Assembly (NCBI GenBank): GCA_013350335.1
Contig: CM023534.1
Span: forward strand, 9,887,542 to 9,951,541
Length of the DNA: 64,000 bases
Reading direction: 5' to 3'
From: Chimonanthus salicifolius
Lineage: Eukaryota; Streptophyta; Magnoliopsida; Laurales; Calycanthaceae
This document shows, piece by piece, positions 34,706 to 45,820 of this stretch; position 1 is the first letter of the stretch; each line of letters starts with the position of its first letter. The notes below the pieces were generated by a model that was given only the letters and a program-made list of their open reading frames with translations, did no database searches and was not told the origin of the DNA. Position numbers and translations under genes: made by a program.

Positions 34706-37700
34706 CACCAAAACTCTTGCCAAGAAAAGGCCCAAGAGGCACATATTCCCATGCCTGTATATCTCTTGCTGTCAAAACAACCTTCTAATTAATGTGATTT
34801 CTACAATTAGATCCAAAGAGCAAATCACTTTAGAAAAAAAGAACTACCACTCCAGTCATTCATCAGTACAAGTCCAAAAATGTGATCTGCTGCTCCATCA
34901 ACATCTATAGGCTTGCCTAGGTCATTTCCTGGGCCAACTACAGCTGCCTGCAAGAAATGAAATCGCCATAGAAGAGAATAATGACAATGCCTCCAATAAT
35001 TGTAACTTATATGTCCTTTAAAAAGGTGAAATCAGCAGCAACAAAAAAGTTGACAAAAAATTAATAAATATATTTATCATGAAGTCCAGATCTTATCCAA
35101 AATATGAGGCATGTTACACATATAAATGATTTTTTTGAAAGGTGAGTTGACTTGAAACTGATTATGAGCATCTTATAGCTGTGTTATGGACGCCCATCCA
35201 TTTACATATATAAGGTAACTAATCAAGAATGTATATTTTTGAAATGTTCAAAAAAGAATGTATGCTAATGAAAAAATTGAGCAAGGTCTACCAAAAACAA
35301 AGCAAAAGAAAAGACAAGGAGTAAGAATGAACCATTTCAAGCTCAAAGTCCAACTTCAGCGAAGGCCCAAAATATGGTGGAGCATTGCCGGTGGGAGGAC
35401 CCTGACCTCTGACCAATCCAAAAACATTTATAGCTTAACTTAACTGTAACAGGTTAGGCATAATTCCGAGATGCTTACCACCACATAGAAATAGGACAAA
35501 AATCAGATGAGCAGGCAGCAATGTCATTGATAGTTATATATATGGTATAAGCATTAAAGAAAATCAGCCTCAACTTATATCCTAAAATCCATTATTTATG
35601 CGCATTATTAACCCAGGGTCGAAGACATACATAGAGCAGCCCTAGAAGAGACTAGGGTACTGATTTTTAACGGAAAGACTACACATTTATCATGAGTTGG
35701 GCCCCACATGGGAGAGGGATAAAAAACTTCATGGATGATATAATTAAAGGGAAAGCCAATCATCATAACTTTTGAGGTGGGCCATGAAAAATCAACAACT
35801 TATATCAATCAAATTTTCAAGGTCTAAAACCACAAGGCTAAAATAGTTAAACGAGATTCAAATTTTACCCACTCATTGTTTTTGCCATTTTCTACATATC
35901 CAATCCAAAAATGTGTGGCCAATTTCAAATTTTAATGAGCAGCCTACCTAGATGGGGAGATTTGAGGGGTCTCCCTAGAGTTTTCAACATATAAATATGG
36001 GAGCCAGCCTACATGACACAGAAAGTGGGAGACAACAGATGAGTCCATGAGCATTGATAAGCAACACTATTTTGAGCAAAACAGAACACATCATGAGGAC
36101 ATGAGCTACTTTATAAGTATATGCTTATGGAAACATGGATTTGTTCACATTTCTTATTTTTTACCAGATTTTTTTTCAAAGCTAGACCTTACCATCATCA
36201 TCAGCATCAGAGCTACCTACCATATTGAAATTCCAATTGTCCCAACATTCATAATACATCCATGAGGTATCAGAATCTTAGACTTAAAACAAGAAAACCA
36301 CTCTTTTTATCAATAAAGTCCTCAAACTGTTTGGTAGAAATTTCAACAGAATTTTATGTTTCTCCAAATTCTGAAATTAGCAAATTTTGTAAGTCATAAA
36401 ATTTGGAGAATTCCAACAGTCTTACTGTCACACCCCAAAATTTCGGGATTTGAATTCCAGATTAGACATTTAGTTTCTCCCTCTAATTTTATATAGATCA
36501 CATCCCGAAATTTGGGGTGTGACACTTACACCATAACAGCTTGGAATTATCAACCAGAATTTGAGAATTCCAGTACCATCACACATGCTGTTCTTGTTGG
36601 GTATTTAGAAATTCCAGAAGATTCCAATTCCAATCCAAAATTCTGGGCTACCAGACAGGTGCTAAGGTTCTTGAGAAAGTCACTACAATAAGGGGAAAAA
36701 AGTCATAATCCAGCAAAGCAGTAAATCATGATTTTTTCTTGAGATTTCCCTCCGTGCAAGACAACCAAAAGTGACTAACGAGAAGTTAATAAAGAAAATT
36801 TGCAACTTTAACATAAAATGAGTAAATTGGTTTTTTTTTTTTTTTTTGTAAAAACGCCTCTAGAAGCAAAAGAACCAAAGAAACAAACAACAAGATGGAA
36901 ATAAAAATTAGTTATTACAAAATCAATATAAAGTGAGCTTGATTAATAACTCTTCCACACACTCCAAGGAGGTTTTACAAGTTTGAGTGTCTGAAAAGAA
37001 AACAGGAGCTGCCAAAACCTCTCAACCAAAGCTTGCTTAAACCAAGGAATAAACCTAAAAAATTGCTTACAGTCTCCCGTCCTTTATTTAGTGAATGTCA
37101 TAGATTAAATTGGAGCAGTGTTCAAAACACCCTTATTCAATGGTCAAAAACCACTTCAGAAACTAAAACGCCCCAAAATTAATTTCCAAAACGCTTCAAA
37201 GAAAAAAAAAACTCAAATTTTCTCCTATTTATTAGTAGATTCTCAGAAAAAATTGATGCTCATAATGGCAGAAAATAGCATGGGGTAATCATTTAATTGC
37301 TCTTATAAGCCATTTAATCTTGAACCAAGCTATAAGATCACTAAATGAATGTTCAGACAAAATAGGACATGCTCAGAAGTAACTGCAACACCTATAGAAA
37401 GATGTAGTTTCTACTTTGGTGTTATACAGAACATCCTCAAACAAAATGTGACATTCTCGGAAGTAAACTGCAACACCTATAGAAAGATGTAGTTTCTACT
37501 TTGGTAGTATACGGAAAATCCTCAGACAAAATGGGTACATCCTCAGAAGTAACTTCAGTTGAGCCTAACAAAAATATAAACCCAACAATTTTATTGCTCA
37601 AGTATTCAAGTTTGCTTCTCATATTCCATCTTTTGCTCGGATATGCAGTAATTGAGCTCCACAAAGTAAATCTTGGGTAGGTTCCAATCTAATAAGAAAC

Positions 37701-40700
37701 TTGGAGTCCGCACAAATGTAGTAGATCTGAACTTTCAAATTTATGCCACTTCAGAAAATCCATTATTATTATTATTATTTTTTGAGACTGAAGTGACTGA
37801 TTTATGGTTTATAACAGGGCCAAATGGAGAAGTGGAACTCAAAAAGCCAACCCCAAATAGATGGGATTTTAGCTTCACTGATGATGACGATGATGACTAG
37901 ATCAAAATAACAACAACAACAATAATAATAATCAGGAGGACATCTTTTTGCGAAAGATAGAATTGCATCTAATTTTGAACATTAAAATTCAACGACGGCT
38001 GAGCCAAACGTGTAGTCCCTTTTTAGCAGTAAAATCATGCTGTACTCGGCGGCACCTTTGTGGTAATTTCATCTTTTAAATTTTGCATACCTAGTTAAAA
38101 TCATCAAATGGACAAGTTCACAGAACTATACTATGATTTTGGGATATTAATAAATAAAATTATTTGATCTCCATGATTTTCTGTAGCAAGTGAGCTTATA
38201 TGATTATTTTCAGTTGCTAGAAATGCTTGAAGAGCGTGATGCCCAGACACAGCATGGACATGGCTGGGACATGGCAGGGACATGGTTTTTACACTTGAAA
38301 ATGAAGTGCCCACTGTCATTGCAACATAGCTTGTAAATGTTCATAATGGACCCCCTACCACACATGATATACAGACTTTGATGTAGCATGTTCAGAATGG
38401 AATTAAAAAGAAAAGTGGCATGGCAATGGCAAATTTTGAATGGCAAAATTTTTAAATTCTTCCTTGAAGCATGAAATTTCATGGTTTCAACATCAACTAT
38501 TCATTTTTTAACCCTTATATAAGATGGCTAAATTTTTTTAGTGGTTGAGTTTTGTATAATAGATCAAAGGGTTTTCTTTCTTTCTTTCTTTTGAGAGAGA
38601 AATAAAAAATATTATAATGATTTTTTAAAAAAGGGTACATTTCTTAGATGAAGCCCAGACAGATTTTGACCTAACCTCATACTACCAATAGAAACTCAAA
38701 CACAACCAAATTACAATACAATTACATCATGTCAAAATAAGAGGTCACTCCCCAATAATCCATGAATTGATTCTCTGAGACTTCTAAGTCCTTTGTCATC
38801 AATGCCCATCAGATAATGCAGGATTTGATCCTTTCTAAATAATCCTCCAAGGAGGCTCCTTATCTTTAAACAAACATCTACTGCCAGCACTTCCTTTCTT
38901 TCTTAGGTTGGGAATTTCATCAGCATCAATTTTTCCCACTCATTTAGATAGTCACTTCATCTAACTCACACAGTGTCCATTTATATGTATTTATGTACTT
39001 GAATTGGATATAATTGGGAAAAAGATATGTTAGTTTGACGGAAAAATACATCTAAAAAGAAGAATTGCCTCACCTAGGTCGAATAATATCTGTTCCAGAG
39101 ATAACAATTGATGATGCCCGACCATGATATGCTATAGGAAGATGGAACCTGAAAAGTAATGTACCATTCTCATGCTCAAATATTTTTTTTTTTTAAAAAA
39201 AAGAAGAAAATCATATGAGGCCAGGACATGCAAAACAAAGAATGCAATATAAATTTAGCAGTAGTTTAATGAACTATAACCCTAACAAAAGAAACAATAT
39301 GTTCAAGTAGATATGATCACTTACTTTTAAATAATAAAAAGAGGAATATCTGTATTTGAGATCCGTCATGTATTTAAATACACAATGTGTTCATAGAAAA
39401 ATGCCATCTTCAAACCTATGTGTGGATGTTTCTAATGTATACATAATTGATCAGTGTTGGATATAAGCACCATACCATTGGACTGACCCATCATTAGTCC
39501 ATGTTTGCAACAAAGACTTGCCTTTGTTGTTATGACCAATAGCCAATAGTTTGCCCACCTATCACAATCCAGCCTGGCAAAGAGGGTTTAGTCCTCTGTT
39601 TCATACATCACTTATACCCCTTGTCAGAAGACCATCGAAGGTTTGGAGAGGGATGACCAGAGTTAGAGAGGTGTTGAGGAGGATGATGGGGAACTGCCAG
39701 GGAGACGGGGTGAGAGCACATTCCGAACATCAGAAAGGGAAAAAAACGAAGGCATCCAATTTATAAGTTCAAGCAATGGCAAAAAAAAGGATAAAACATT
39801 GTAATTGGTTTGGCATATAACATGACAGTGAAAAGAACATTACTAATGCCATTTGTATAGGTAACAGCCACTAAACAAAGAACAACCTGATACAACATGG
39901 TTATGCATTGCCTCAGGTATATGCAACTCTCCTTGTATGACATTCTGAAGAGTGTGACTTTCTGATCCCAAATATAATGTCCCATTGACTCTGTCTAAAA
40001 TACATAAACACACTCACTGAGCATACCAGTTTGGAGGGACCGGGGTTTGTGGTCCACGAAATATGAGTCCACAATTCTTTGCATGGTGCATGGATGAAAA
40101 GAAGTCGGTATAATCCCCTATTGTAACAGGTAAAAGCATTTGAACTTTGTTCTGTTTAACCAAATATAAAATTAGTATTTAGAGTATAAATAGCATATAA
40201 AAAATGAGTGCGCTAAAATCAGTGACAGATCTTGTCTTACCATTGGCAAAAGTGATTTCTCTCTTAGATGTTTATTATCACGTAAGGTTGGCTCTTCAGC
40301 TGCATAGCAAAAGAAGAAGGTGAGGGTTTAGGGAGATTATTTAAGGAAAAAAATCTTTCCTGGCAAGAGATCAATAAATTTCATTTTGCACAAGCACAGG
40401 AAACAAAATAGAAGTAGCCAATGTCACCAAGAAAAGAAAAACTAGGAACCTGACAAAAGTTTTTGTATTGTTGAGCGAGCCTCCTTCCATGCAGGTCGCC
40501 CCATTCCCAGGAACGCATTAAGAGAAGGCTGATAAGGAACAACAGTGCATTAGCTTGGTTATAACTTATAAGCCACTTGTCACACGCAATGAAATCATGT
40601 TAACCATGAGAATCTTAGAGCAAGCTGTGAGCAAGAAACTTTCAAAGAGCAATGCTGAAATTGGAGAATTTAGAATTTCCATTTACCAATGAAAAGCAAC

Positions 40701-41912
40701 TTCAATAGACTTACATTGACAAAAAAATCTTCAAAATCATTTAATTGGCAGACTCTACCAACGTTTGATCGAGTCCAACCAATGCAGCAGACAGATATGA
40801 TATTAGTACCATGAGCATATGGCAACACTAATGGGGTGTATCCCACTCAAGATTACATTGCGGATATATCAATACATATTGCATCCTTTTGACCTATCTG
40901 GGATATCTGTCTCTTGCAGGTGCATCACATTGTCAAAAGGGATTACAAGTACAACACCCTTATTCCACACAATTCCATCAACTCCAACTCGCACAAAAGG
41001 AGCTGCTCTACTATGTAACTTGATTTCTGGTAGATAATTACTTTAAGTTACAAGGCCAAAGAAAGCATCTACCAGAAAAGGGCGAAATCAAATTAATTGG
41101 CCAACTAGCCCATGTTGGCATATTGTCGTAAGGAGGAGTTCATCATAATATATGAACACAACTGACTGAAATAAATCAGCAGTTTCATTTCACGACTAAG
41201 ATTTTGAAATTCAAACTTTTTAGTTTTTACCACTCAATGCATTCTGATACAAGAATAGGCCACGAGCAATACTTTAACTATGTAAGGTCATCAAGTTAAT
41301 GGAAAAATGATGATTCCAGTAACAATTGCAGATGAACTTTAAATAAGCATGTTTAACAGAGTTCGTTGAGTGCAATTTGTGATTGTGAATTGCAATTATT
41401 AGTGTACTGGTCTGTCATCATTAGAGTGCACTTAGCACTGGAATCTCGGATTCATCAATAGTCAAAAACCGTAGTCAGGATTATCATTTACAAATAAACT
41501 AACAATTCCACTTCAAAGTTTAAAATTCGTCATTAACACTAAAAGGCCAGCTTAAAAGCTTCTATAAACTAGAAAATCAGCATTAAAATCGATATATATA
41601 TATATATATATATAAAATCGATAAACTAAAACACAATACCACGCCCAACTGAAAACAACTACAATCAGAGTTCCTCGATGAAAAGGTATAGGTAAAAGGA
41701 AGCAATACCTGGAGGAAGCACTGGGAATTGCAGAGGATGGATCCATTAAAGAGGCCAGCAAAGGCGACTGCCGAAAGATCCAAGACGTAGTCGCCGATGG
41801 CGACGCATATCCTGGAATCACCTCCGTCGAGAGGCCTGAAAACGCCGTAGGGAAGGTTCTCTAGAGAGAAATGAGAGTCGGGAGCAACTTCTACGAAGGA
41901 TTTGAGCGGCAT
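27178..41912 (-). CDS. FAH: Fumarylacetoacetase (FAH), complete, 14 exons
   Basis: Splits 4-fumarylacetoacetate into fumarate and acetoacetate, the last step of tyrosine degradation; the Arabidopsis counterpart is SSCD1. Exons, 5' to 3': 41912-41709, 40528-40450, 40299-40241, 40151-40027, 39148-39074, 35408-35333, 34947-34848, 34768-34709, 33753-33683, 33553-33491, 31987-31923, 29567-29471, 29334-29209, 27240-27178. All have GT-AG borders. They join in frame to 1263 bases, 420 residues plus TGA; the human enzyme has 419. Residues equivalent to the known human sites are present at a constant offset of four: metal ligands D130, E203, E205, D237; catalytic H137, E368; substrate contacts R146, Y163, Q244, Y248, K257. 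The Tyr128 equivalent is F132. The start is the ATG that opens MPLKSF, the family's usual N-terminus. No N-terminal extension is present, so a cytosolic place is likely. Exon 10 carries an unusual SYSIPLE where NYDISLE is typical. Introns of up to 3.7 kb hold MITEs and minisatellites. Confidence 0.96.
28290..28640. mobile_element. hAT-like MITE in the last fumarylacetoacetase intron
   Basis: The left end GTAGACCTAGCAAAATCT and the complement of the right end, GCCAGACTTGGCAATGAGTT, share an AGACYTRGCAA core typical of plant hAT MITEs. The interior is rich in ACCCAACCC and GACCCGAC words. The ends and target duplication were not fixed. Confidence 0.45.
32272..32488. mobile_element. MITE-like inverted repeat in a fumarylacetoacetase intron
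   Basis: The left end GTGTTTGTATGGGGAGAAG matches the complement of the right end, GTGTTTAGATGAGGAGAAC. Internal GAGAAG/CTTCTC words form many local palindromes. The GTGTTT terminus resembles Tourist-like elements. A target duplication could not be fixed, so the class is a guess. Two long frames across it have no known motif. Confidence 0.45.
33185..33312 (+). repeat. SINE-like 3' fragment with poly(A) tail
   Basis: Contains TTTTCGAGTCCC, like a tRNA B box, followed by GTGGCTAGCTGCGTGCATCC and GTACTCGAGGAGAGG, and ends with CATCATT plus an A run (33295-33303). It is antisense to the fumarylacetoacetase gene, in the intron after exon 10. The unit lacks a convincing A box and occurs once here, so its class is inferred. 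Confidence 0.35.
34476..34640 (+). repeat. 67-bp minisatellite, 2.5 copies
   Basis: The unit starting GACAGGAGGTATGGTGGAGG begins at 34476 and again at 34543, followed by a partial third unit containing GGGGAGAAGAAACTATGATG. It lies in the intron after fumarylacetoacetase exon 8, next to the GA microsatellite. The units are nearly identical, indicating recent expansion. Confidence 0.85.
34666..34703 (+). repeat. (GA)n microsatellite next to a splice donor
   Basis: About 19 GA units. On the gene's - strand this is a CT tract that starts a few bases after the exon 8 donor (exon end 34709, intron GTGAGTCTCTCT). It therefore sits at the very start of the intron. Confidence 0.95.
36426..36524. 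mobile_element. 99-bp palindromic element with TG...CA ends and 5-bp duplication
   Basis: The left end TGTCACACCCCAAAATTTCG and the complement of the right end, TGTCACACCCCAAATTTCGG, differ by one indel over about 24 bp. A perfect direct repeat CTTAC lies immediately outside both ends (36421-36425 and 36525-36529). It sits in the 3.7-kb intron between fumarylacetoacetase exons 5 and 6, inside a larger stretch with its own inverted words (CTGTTTGGTAG near 36329 and its complement CTACCAGACAG near 36649). TG...CA with a 5-bp duplication is LTR-like, yet the inverted ends are MITE-like. Confidence 0.75.
37353..37560 (+). repeat. 85-bp minisatellite, ~2.4 copies
   Basis: GCAACACCTATAGAAAGATG occurs at 37385 and again at 37470; the flanking CAGACAAAAT and CTCAGAAGTAAC words occur a third time at both sides. 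It lies in the long intron between fumarylacetoacetase exons 5 and 6. No function is apparent. Confidence 0.8.
38570..38935. other. Repeat-like block in a fumarylacetoacetase intron, unclassified
   Basis: Begins with a TTTC microsatellite (38574-38593) and continues with sequence that resembles the reversed 3' end of a retroelement (A-rich junction, then CAATTACATCATG and similar words). A comparable block lies at about 36830-37060. No open frame supports it, so it remains unclassified. Confidence 0.25.
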
Positions 41913-41978
41913 CTTCACGGAAAGAAAGCGAAGCAGAAATCGAAGTTACTGAAGGGGCTTTGGCAGCAGAGAGGAGAA

Positions 41979-41984
41979 TTTATA
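41979..41984 (-). promoter_or_regulatory. TATA box of the fumarylacetoacetase gene
   Basis: On the - strand TTTATAAATT lies 67 bp upstream of the start codon at 41912. With the usual 25-35 bp spacing, transcription would start near 41950, giving a 5' leader of about 40 bases with CT-rich sequence (TTCTGCTTCGCTTTCTTTCC). Confidence 0.6.
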
Positions 41985-42039
41985 AACTGTGGACCGAGCA
42001 GTTAGCAGAGTCTCGGGGGGACTGGTGGCTTTCAGTCAG

Positions 42040-42083
42040 ACGCGTCTCACCTTAACAAATAACGCGTCTCACCTTAACAAATA
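42040..42083. repeat. 22-bp perfect tandem duplication upstream of fumarylacetoacetase
   Basis: ACGCGTCTCACCTTAACAAA followed by TA occurs twice in direct succession (42040-42061, 42062-42083), about 55-100 bp upstream of the TATA box. Each unit contains an ACGCGT palindrome. It could duplicate a regulatory site; that is inference from position only. Confidence 0.85.
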
Positions 42084-44082
42084 AAACGTAAATATTTTTG
42101 TGTGTACGGGTACAGGATAAACAATTCATGCCTGGACTCTCTTAAATTTTAACCACAGTATAAAATACTAAACGGCTAGATAATAAATCATCGCTGATAA
42201 GATTATTATTTTTCTTTTAAATTTGGATCTAACATATTTATATTCATTTAATACATTTTAATCATTAGGTTGACCATCATATATAAAGTATTTATTCTTA
42301 ATTTTACTTTAACTGTAATAAAGTGAAACTAAAATAATTTTACAGAATTGGAATTAAATATAATTCAATTTTTAAAATCAGTGGATTTATGTTTCGACCA
42401 AAACTTGTAAGTTGCAATTGAGCTCCACACGGCAGGACAAGCAGTCAGACTCAGACATAGTAATCCCGTGCCGAGAGGGCAACTTCTCTGGTGCCCTTAC
42501 AGTGCATTTTATATTTTGTTTTTCAGTAGATTTGTCGATGACTCGCACTCCGATGACAAGTGCGAGTCTTTTTTTTAAGGCCGTTGCAGCTGATGAAATG
42601 ATTAAACGTTAATTCTTTGGATTGATAACCATGTGGGTTTTTTCACAGACCAAAGTCTACACACTACACTTGTAACTGCACACAATGATCCGCTGATCCA
42701 AACCATTGAATGAATGGACCCCATTGTTGATGGAGTATATACAAAGAATTTTGCTATTAAATTGTATTCTTATCCAAATTTGGTGCCACTAAAACTACCG
42801 ATCAAAAATGAAAAAAAGATTGATTTAAATTCAAGTCGCTGAAATGGACGGTTGAGATTTTCAGTTCAGTTTTGATTTGATTAAGTGGCTCACCCTCACG
42901 AAGGGACCCAATACTTGGAGGGTGGAGATTTGCTTAAATGCATGCCAATGTGGTGGGTCAAATGGGTGTCCAGTTTTTGTGAAAACCAGCGGAACTCACA
43001 CTGTAATTTGTCAATATTTATGCTTATTTGGTGGAAAACTAATTTATTAGCATCTAACAAGAAACGGTAGATAGCATCGCGCCACGTGCACATGCAGTCG
43101 ACCATTCAACAACTACTCCAAATCTCAAAGTTCTCAACGGCCTTGAAAATTTAAGAAAGTCATTTATCCAGAAAAGGTTGCTGGTTAAATTAATTACATC
43201 CATGTGATGGGCTAAATATGTACATGTTTAGATCCTATTAAAAGATGCAATATATCTTTAAATTTATATAACAAATTATAATTAGTTAATTTTTCAAGAG
43301 TTAGTTAGAATATCAACTAAATAACTTATTATATAAGCAAATAATATAAAAGGACATAATTTGAGGTATGAGAAAAATCTCCTATAATTAGGCTAATTAA
43401 TGTGGCAAAATTTGTCTTGAATCCGTTGTAAGTCCAATATAAATGGATGGTCATTAGCATGTATAATAGTTTAGCAGGTTGAGTTCGAACTCATTTTAGT
43501 AAATATGCAAACTCATACTAACCTGCGACTCTGCAAGTATGTAAAGCCCATTGAGCGGTTTCATCCATTTATATATGTTAGTGTCTAACTGTGTATACAT
43601 CTAGTCCATTTTTTTTTTTTTTAAAAAAAAGGTAAACGTTCCGATTGAATGTAGACCCTATGAATTACAAGTATGTTTAACTTCTAATTAAAAATCAATC
43701 TTTAGCCACTTGATCTTAGTCGTAAAATTATCGTTATTTTTTATTTTAGTAATTTTTAAAAATACTTAATAATTTTAATCACTAAGATCAAATTACTAGA
43801 AATTGAATTTTGAATTAAAATTTGATTCAGTCCACGGTCAATTCACATTGTTAAATTTTTAATAGAATAAACGGTCAAGCTTAGGCCTTGTATATCTATA
43901 AACGCACAAGCTCATATATTAAGCTTGAAAAGTCCAATGGGCTGCAAATGGACTTGGGATTTTATAAATCTATATAGGCTGTGGGCTGACACAAAGGAGA
44001 GACTGTCCTCAATCCAGCCCATAAACATGCCTACTTGCAAATGTGTAATAATAAATTTGTTTAAATTTAGATAATTAAGACA
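42084..44082. other. Intergenic DNA, no gene recognised
   Basis: Short frames only. A diverged copy of the foldback MITE of 6113-6320 lies at about 43650-43860 (TAGCCACTTGATCTTAGTCG with an inverted CACTAAGATCAAATTACTAG downstream). No conserved coding motif was found. Confidence 0.4.
43650..43860. mobile_element. Foldback MITE, diverged copy
   Basis: The arms TTTAGCCACTTGATCTTAGT (left) and ATCACTAAGATCAAATTACT (right) are inverted complements, and GAATTTTGAATTAAAATTTG parallels the outer arm of the element at 6113-6320. The centre is AT-rich. Ends are approximate. Confidence 0.5.
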
Positions 44083-44243
44083 ATTTTTTTTAACTTACGT
44101 GTGGGAAACCGCGGGATACCCAGCGTAAAACCCTCACGAGTGAGCCCACTACCCCTAGGGCATACCAAGGTTAGGCCATAGGGACTCGAACCCGCAACCT
44201 CCTGCTTCCTGAGGCGGGAGGCAACCAGTTGAGTTACACCTAT
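44083..44243 (-). repeat. tRNA-derived SINE, family 1, best-preserved copy
   Basis: On the - strand: GGTGTAACTCAACTGGTTGC (A-box region), a GCCTCAGGAAGCAGGAGG loop, GCGGGTTCGAGTCCC with a perfect B box GGTTCGAGTCC, then GCCTAACCTTGGTATGCCCT, AGTGGGCTCACTCGTGAGGG, TTTTACGCTGGGTATCCCGC and CCACACGTAAGTT plus a short A tail. A possible target duplication is ATTAAGACAA (about 44074-44083) versus ATTAAACAA (about 44242-44250). No mutation disrupts the internal promoter. Confidence 0.8.
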
Positions 44244-45343
44244 TAAACAAAGGGAAATGTTAGAGCAGACTCATCTATGAGATCTAGACCCGTACTGTGT
44301 CTAATATTCTACGGATGCCATGACAAGTGGAAAACCCAAAGCTATTAGCTGTTACTGTAGCATGAAACAGTTCATGCACAAAAACCCTAAGTATATGCCC
44401 ATAAGAGGACATAAGACAATGAGAGAAGATAAGATTATGGCTTAAACCTCGATTATTATTATTATTTTGCATTTTTAATGGGGAAGCCCAGGCCCAGTTC
44501 GGGGTTGATATATATGGCCAAACACGAGACACTTGAGCCTATTGGGTAGCCCAAAACTTTTCAAAATAGGAAGTTAGGACTTAAAGTCCAAGTCAGGGGG
44601 AGGAAAAAAAATAATAAAAATGGTCAGTTTTGACTTTGGACAATGGAGGGGTATAGTAATAGAACTGCATACACATGGATGAGGAAATTGATCACACAAA
44701 AGATAAGCCAAAACCAGAACAATCAGTTGAGTCCAAATCTGACCGAAAGAGATAAAGAAAGGCTTTTACATGTTCTGAAGTTTTAGTCAGATGCTCTAAG
44801 CCTTTAAGAGGTCTGGACACCTTGATTATTAAAAAAAAAAAAACATAATGGAGTAAAAATTCCTAGGTACTGTAATTAAGAAAGTGAAAAGGATGCCACA
44901 AAATACACTTGGTTTTCCATTTGAGAAAATGATGACAATCCATGTGACACTTAGCAGACTATATAACCAAATTGTGAATCTGGGCCTGCATATGGTTGTT
45001 GGGCGTGCTCGCACCATGTACAGATTATCTCTCTCTTCCCATTTGCCTGTCTGAACGATACATGACAAGCTACGTGCTTCAGAATAAATTCCTATTTTTA
45101 TTTTAAGTCATCGTTGAATCTAAATACTCCTCTTCGTCAATGACTCTTACACAAAATAAATTAGTATGCTGTAGCACCAAATAATCCCTTTTCACCAGGT
45201 TAATCTTTACTACGATTCAAATATAGGACAGAGAACCTGCTCTAATAACAATTATTAAGTATTTAGATGAATAGGCCAAAAGCTCTAACTTAATAAAATT
45301 TGTGAACTTGTATCGTTTACCTAAAACATCGATGAATCCTAAA
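44244..45343. other. Intergenic DNA, no gene recognised
   Basis: Sequence without recognisable coding motifs; the open frames on both strands are short and isolated. A run of A lies at about 44830-44842. Confidence 0.4.
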
Positions 45344-45820
45344 GCCGAGTTGAGTTGGATCGGACACTTCCGGGTTGGACCGTAATAAATGGTATCAGAA
45401 CTCAGGTTCAACACTCGAACTGTGTGGGCCTTTCCCCTAGGAGTTATCGAGCCGAGTCAAGAACGGGGCTTTCTCCTAGGTGGCCGAGTCGAGCCCAGGG
45501 TGGCTCTGGACTTAAGGGTGGTGGATTGTAATGGCCCCAGCTCAGAGGCCCATAGGCATCCGCGATTGATCGGCAATGGCGATCAATTGTTGTTGGGCGA
45601 GTAGGTGTGGAAAAAAGTCCCACATCGATTAGGAGATGAATGTTGAGGGGCTTTATAAGAGGTGAAACTCCATTTACCTAGTACAACACGTTTTGGGCCT
45701 ACAGTCGAGCCAAGCCCAATGCAAAGCTGTGCGGGCTCCCTTGTAGGCCCGAAGCAGACAATATTGTATTGGGTCGAGTTGAGTTGGATCAGGCATGCCC
45801 GAGTTGAACCGTGACATTAA
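45344..45820 (+). mobile_element. TRIM-like element, 5' LTR truncated
   Basis: Direct repeats of about 46 bp (45344-45389 and 45773-45820), each containing CGAGTTGAGTTGGATC and a GACCGT or AACCGT end, flank the element. TGGTATCAGAAC at 45390-45401, just after the first repeat, is a tRNA-Met-type primer-binding site with one mismatch. The segment from about 45606 (TGTGGAAAAAAGTCCCACAT, then TTTATAAGAGG, CTAGTACAACACGTTTTGGG and GACAATATTGTATTGGG) is probably the full 3' LTR, so the first repeat is the remnant of the 5' LTR. No protein is encoded. Confidence 0.65.

Noticed and set aside
34359..34775. 138-codon - strand frame ending in serine/leucine repeats
   Set aside because: Only its first ~20 residues are the real fumarylacetoacetase exon 8; the rest is intron, the CT microsatellite and the minisatellite.
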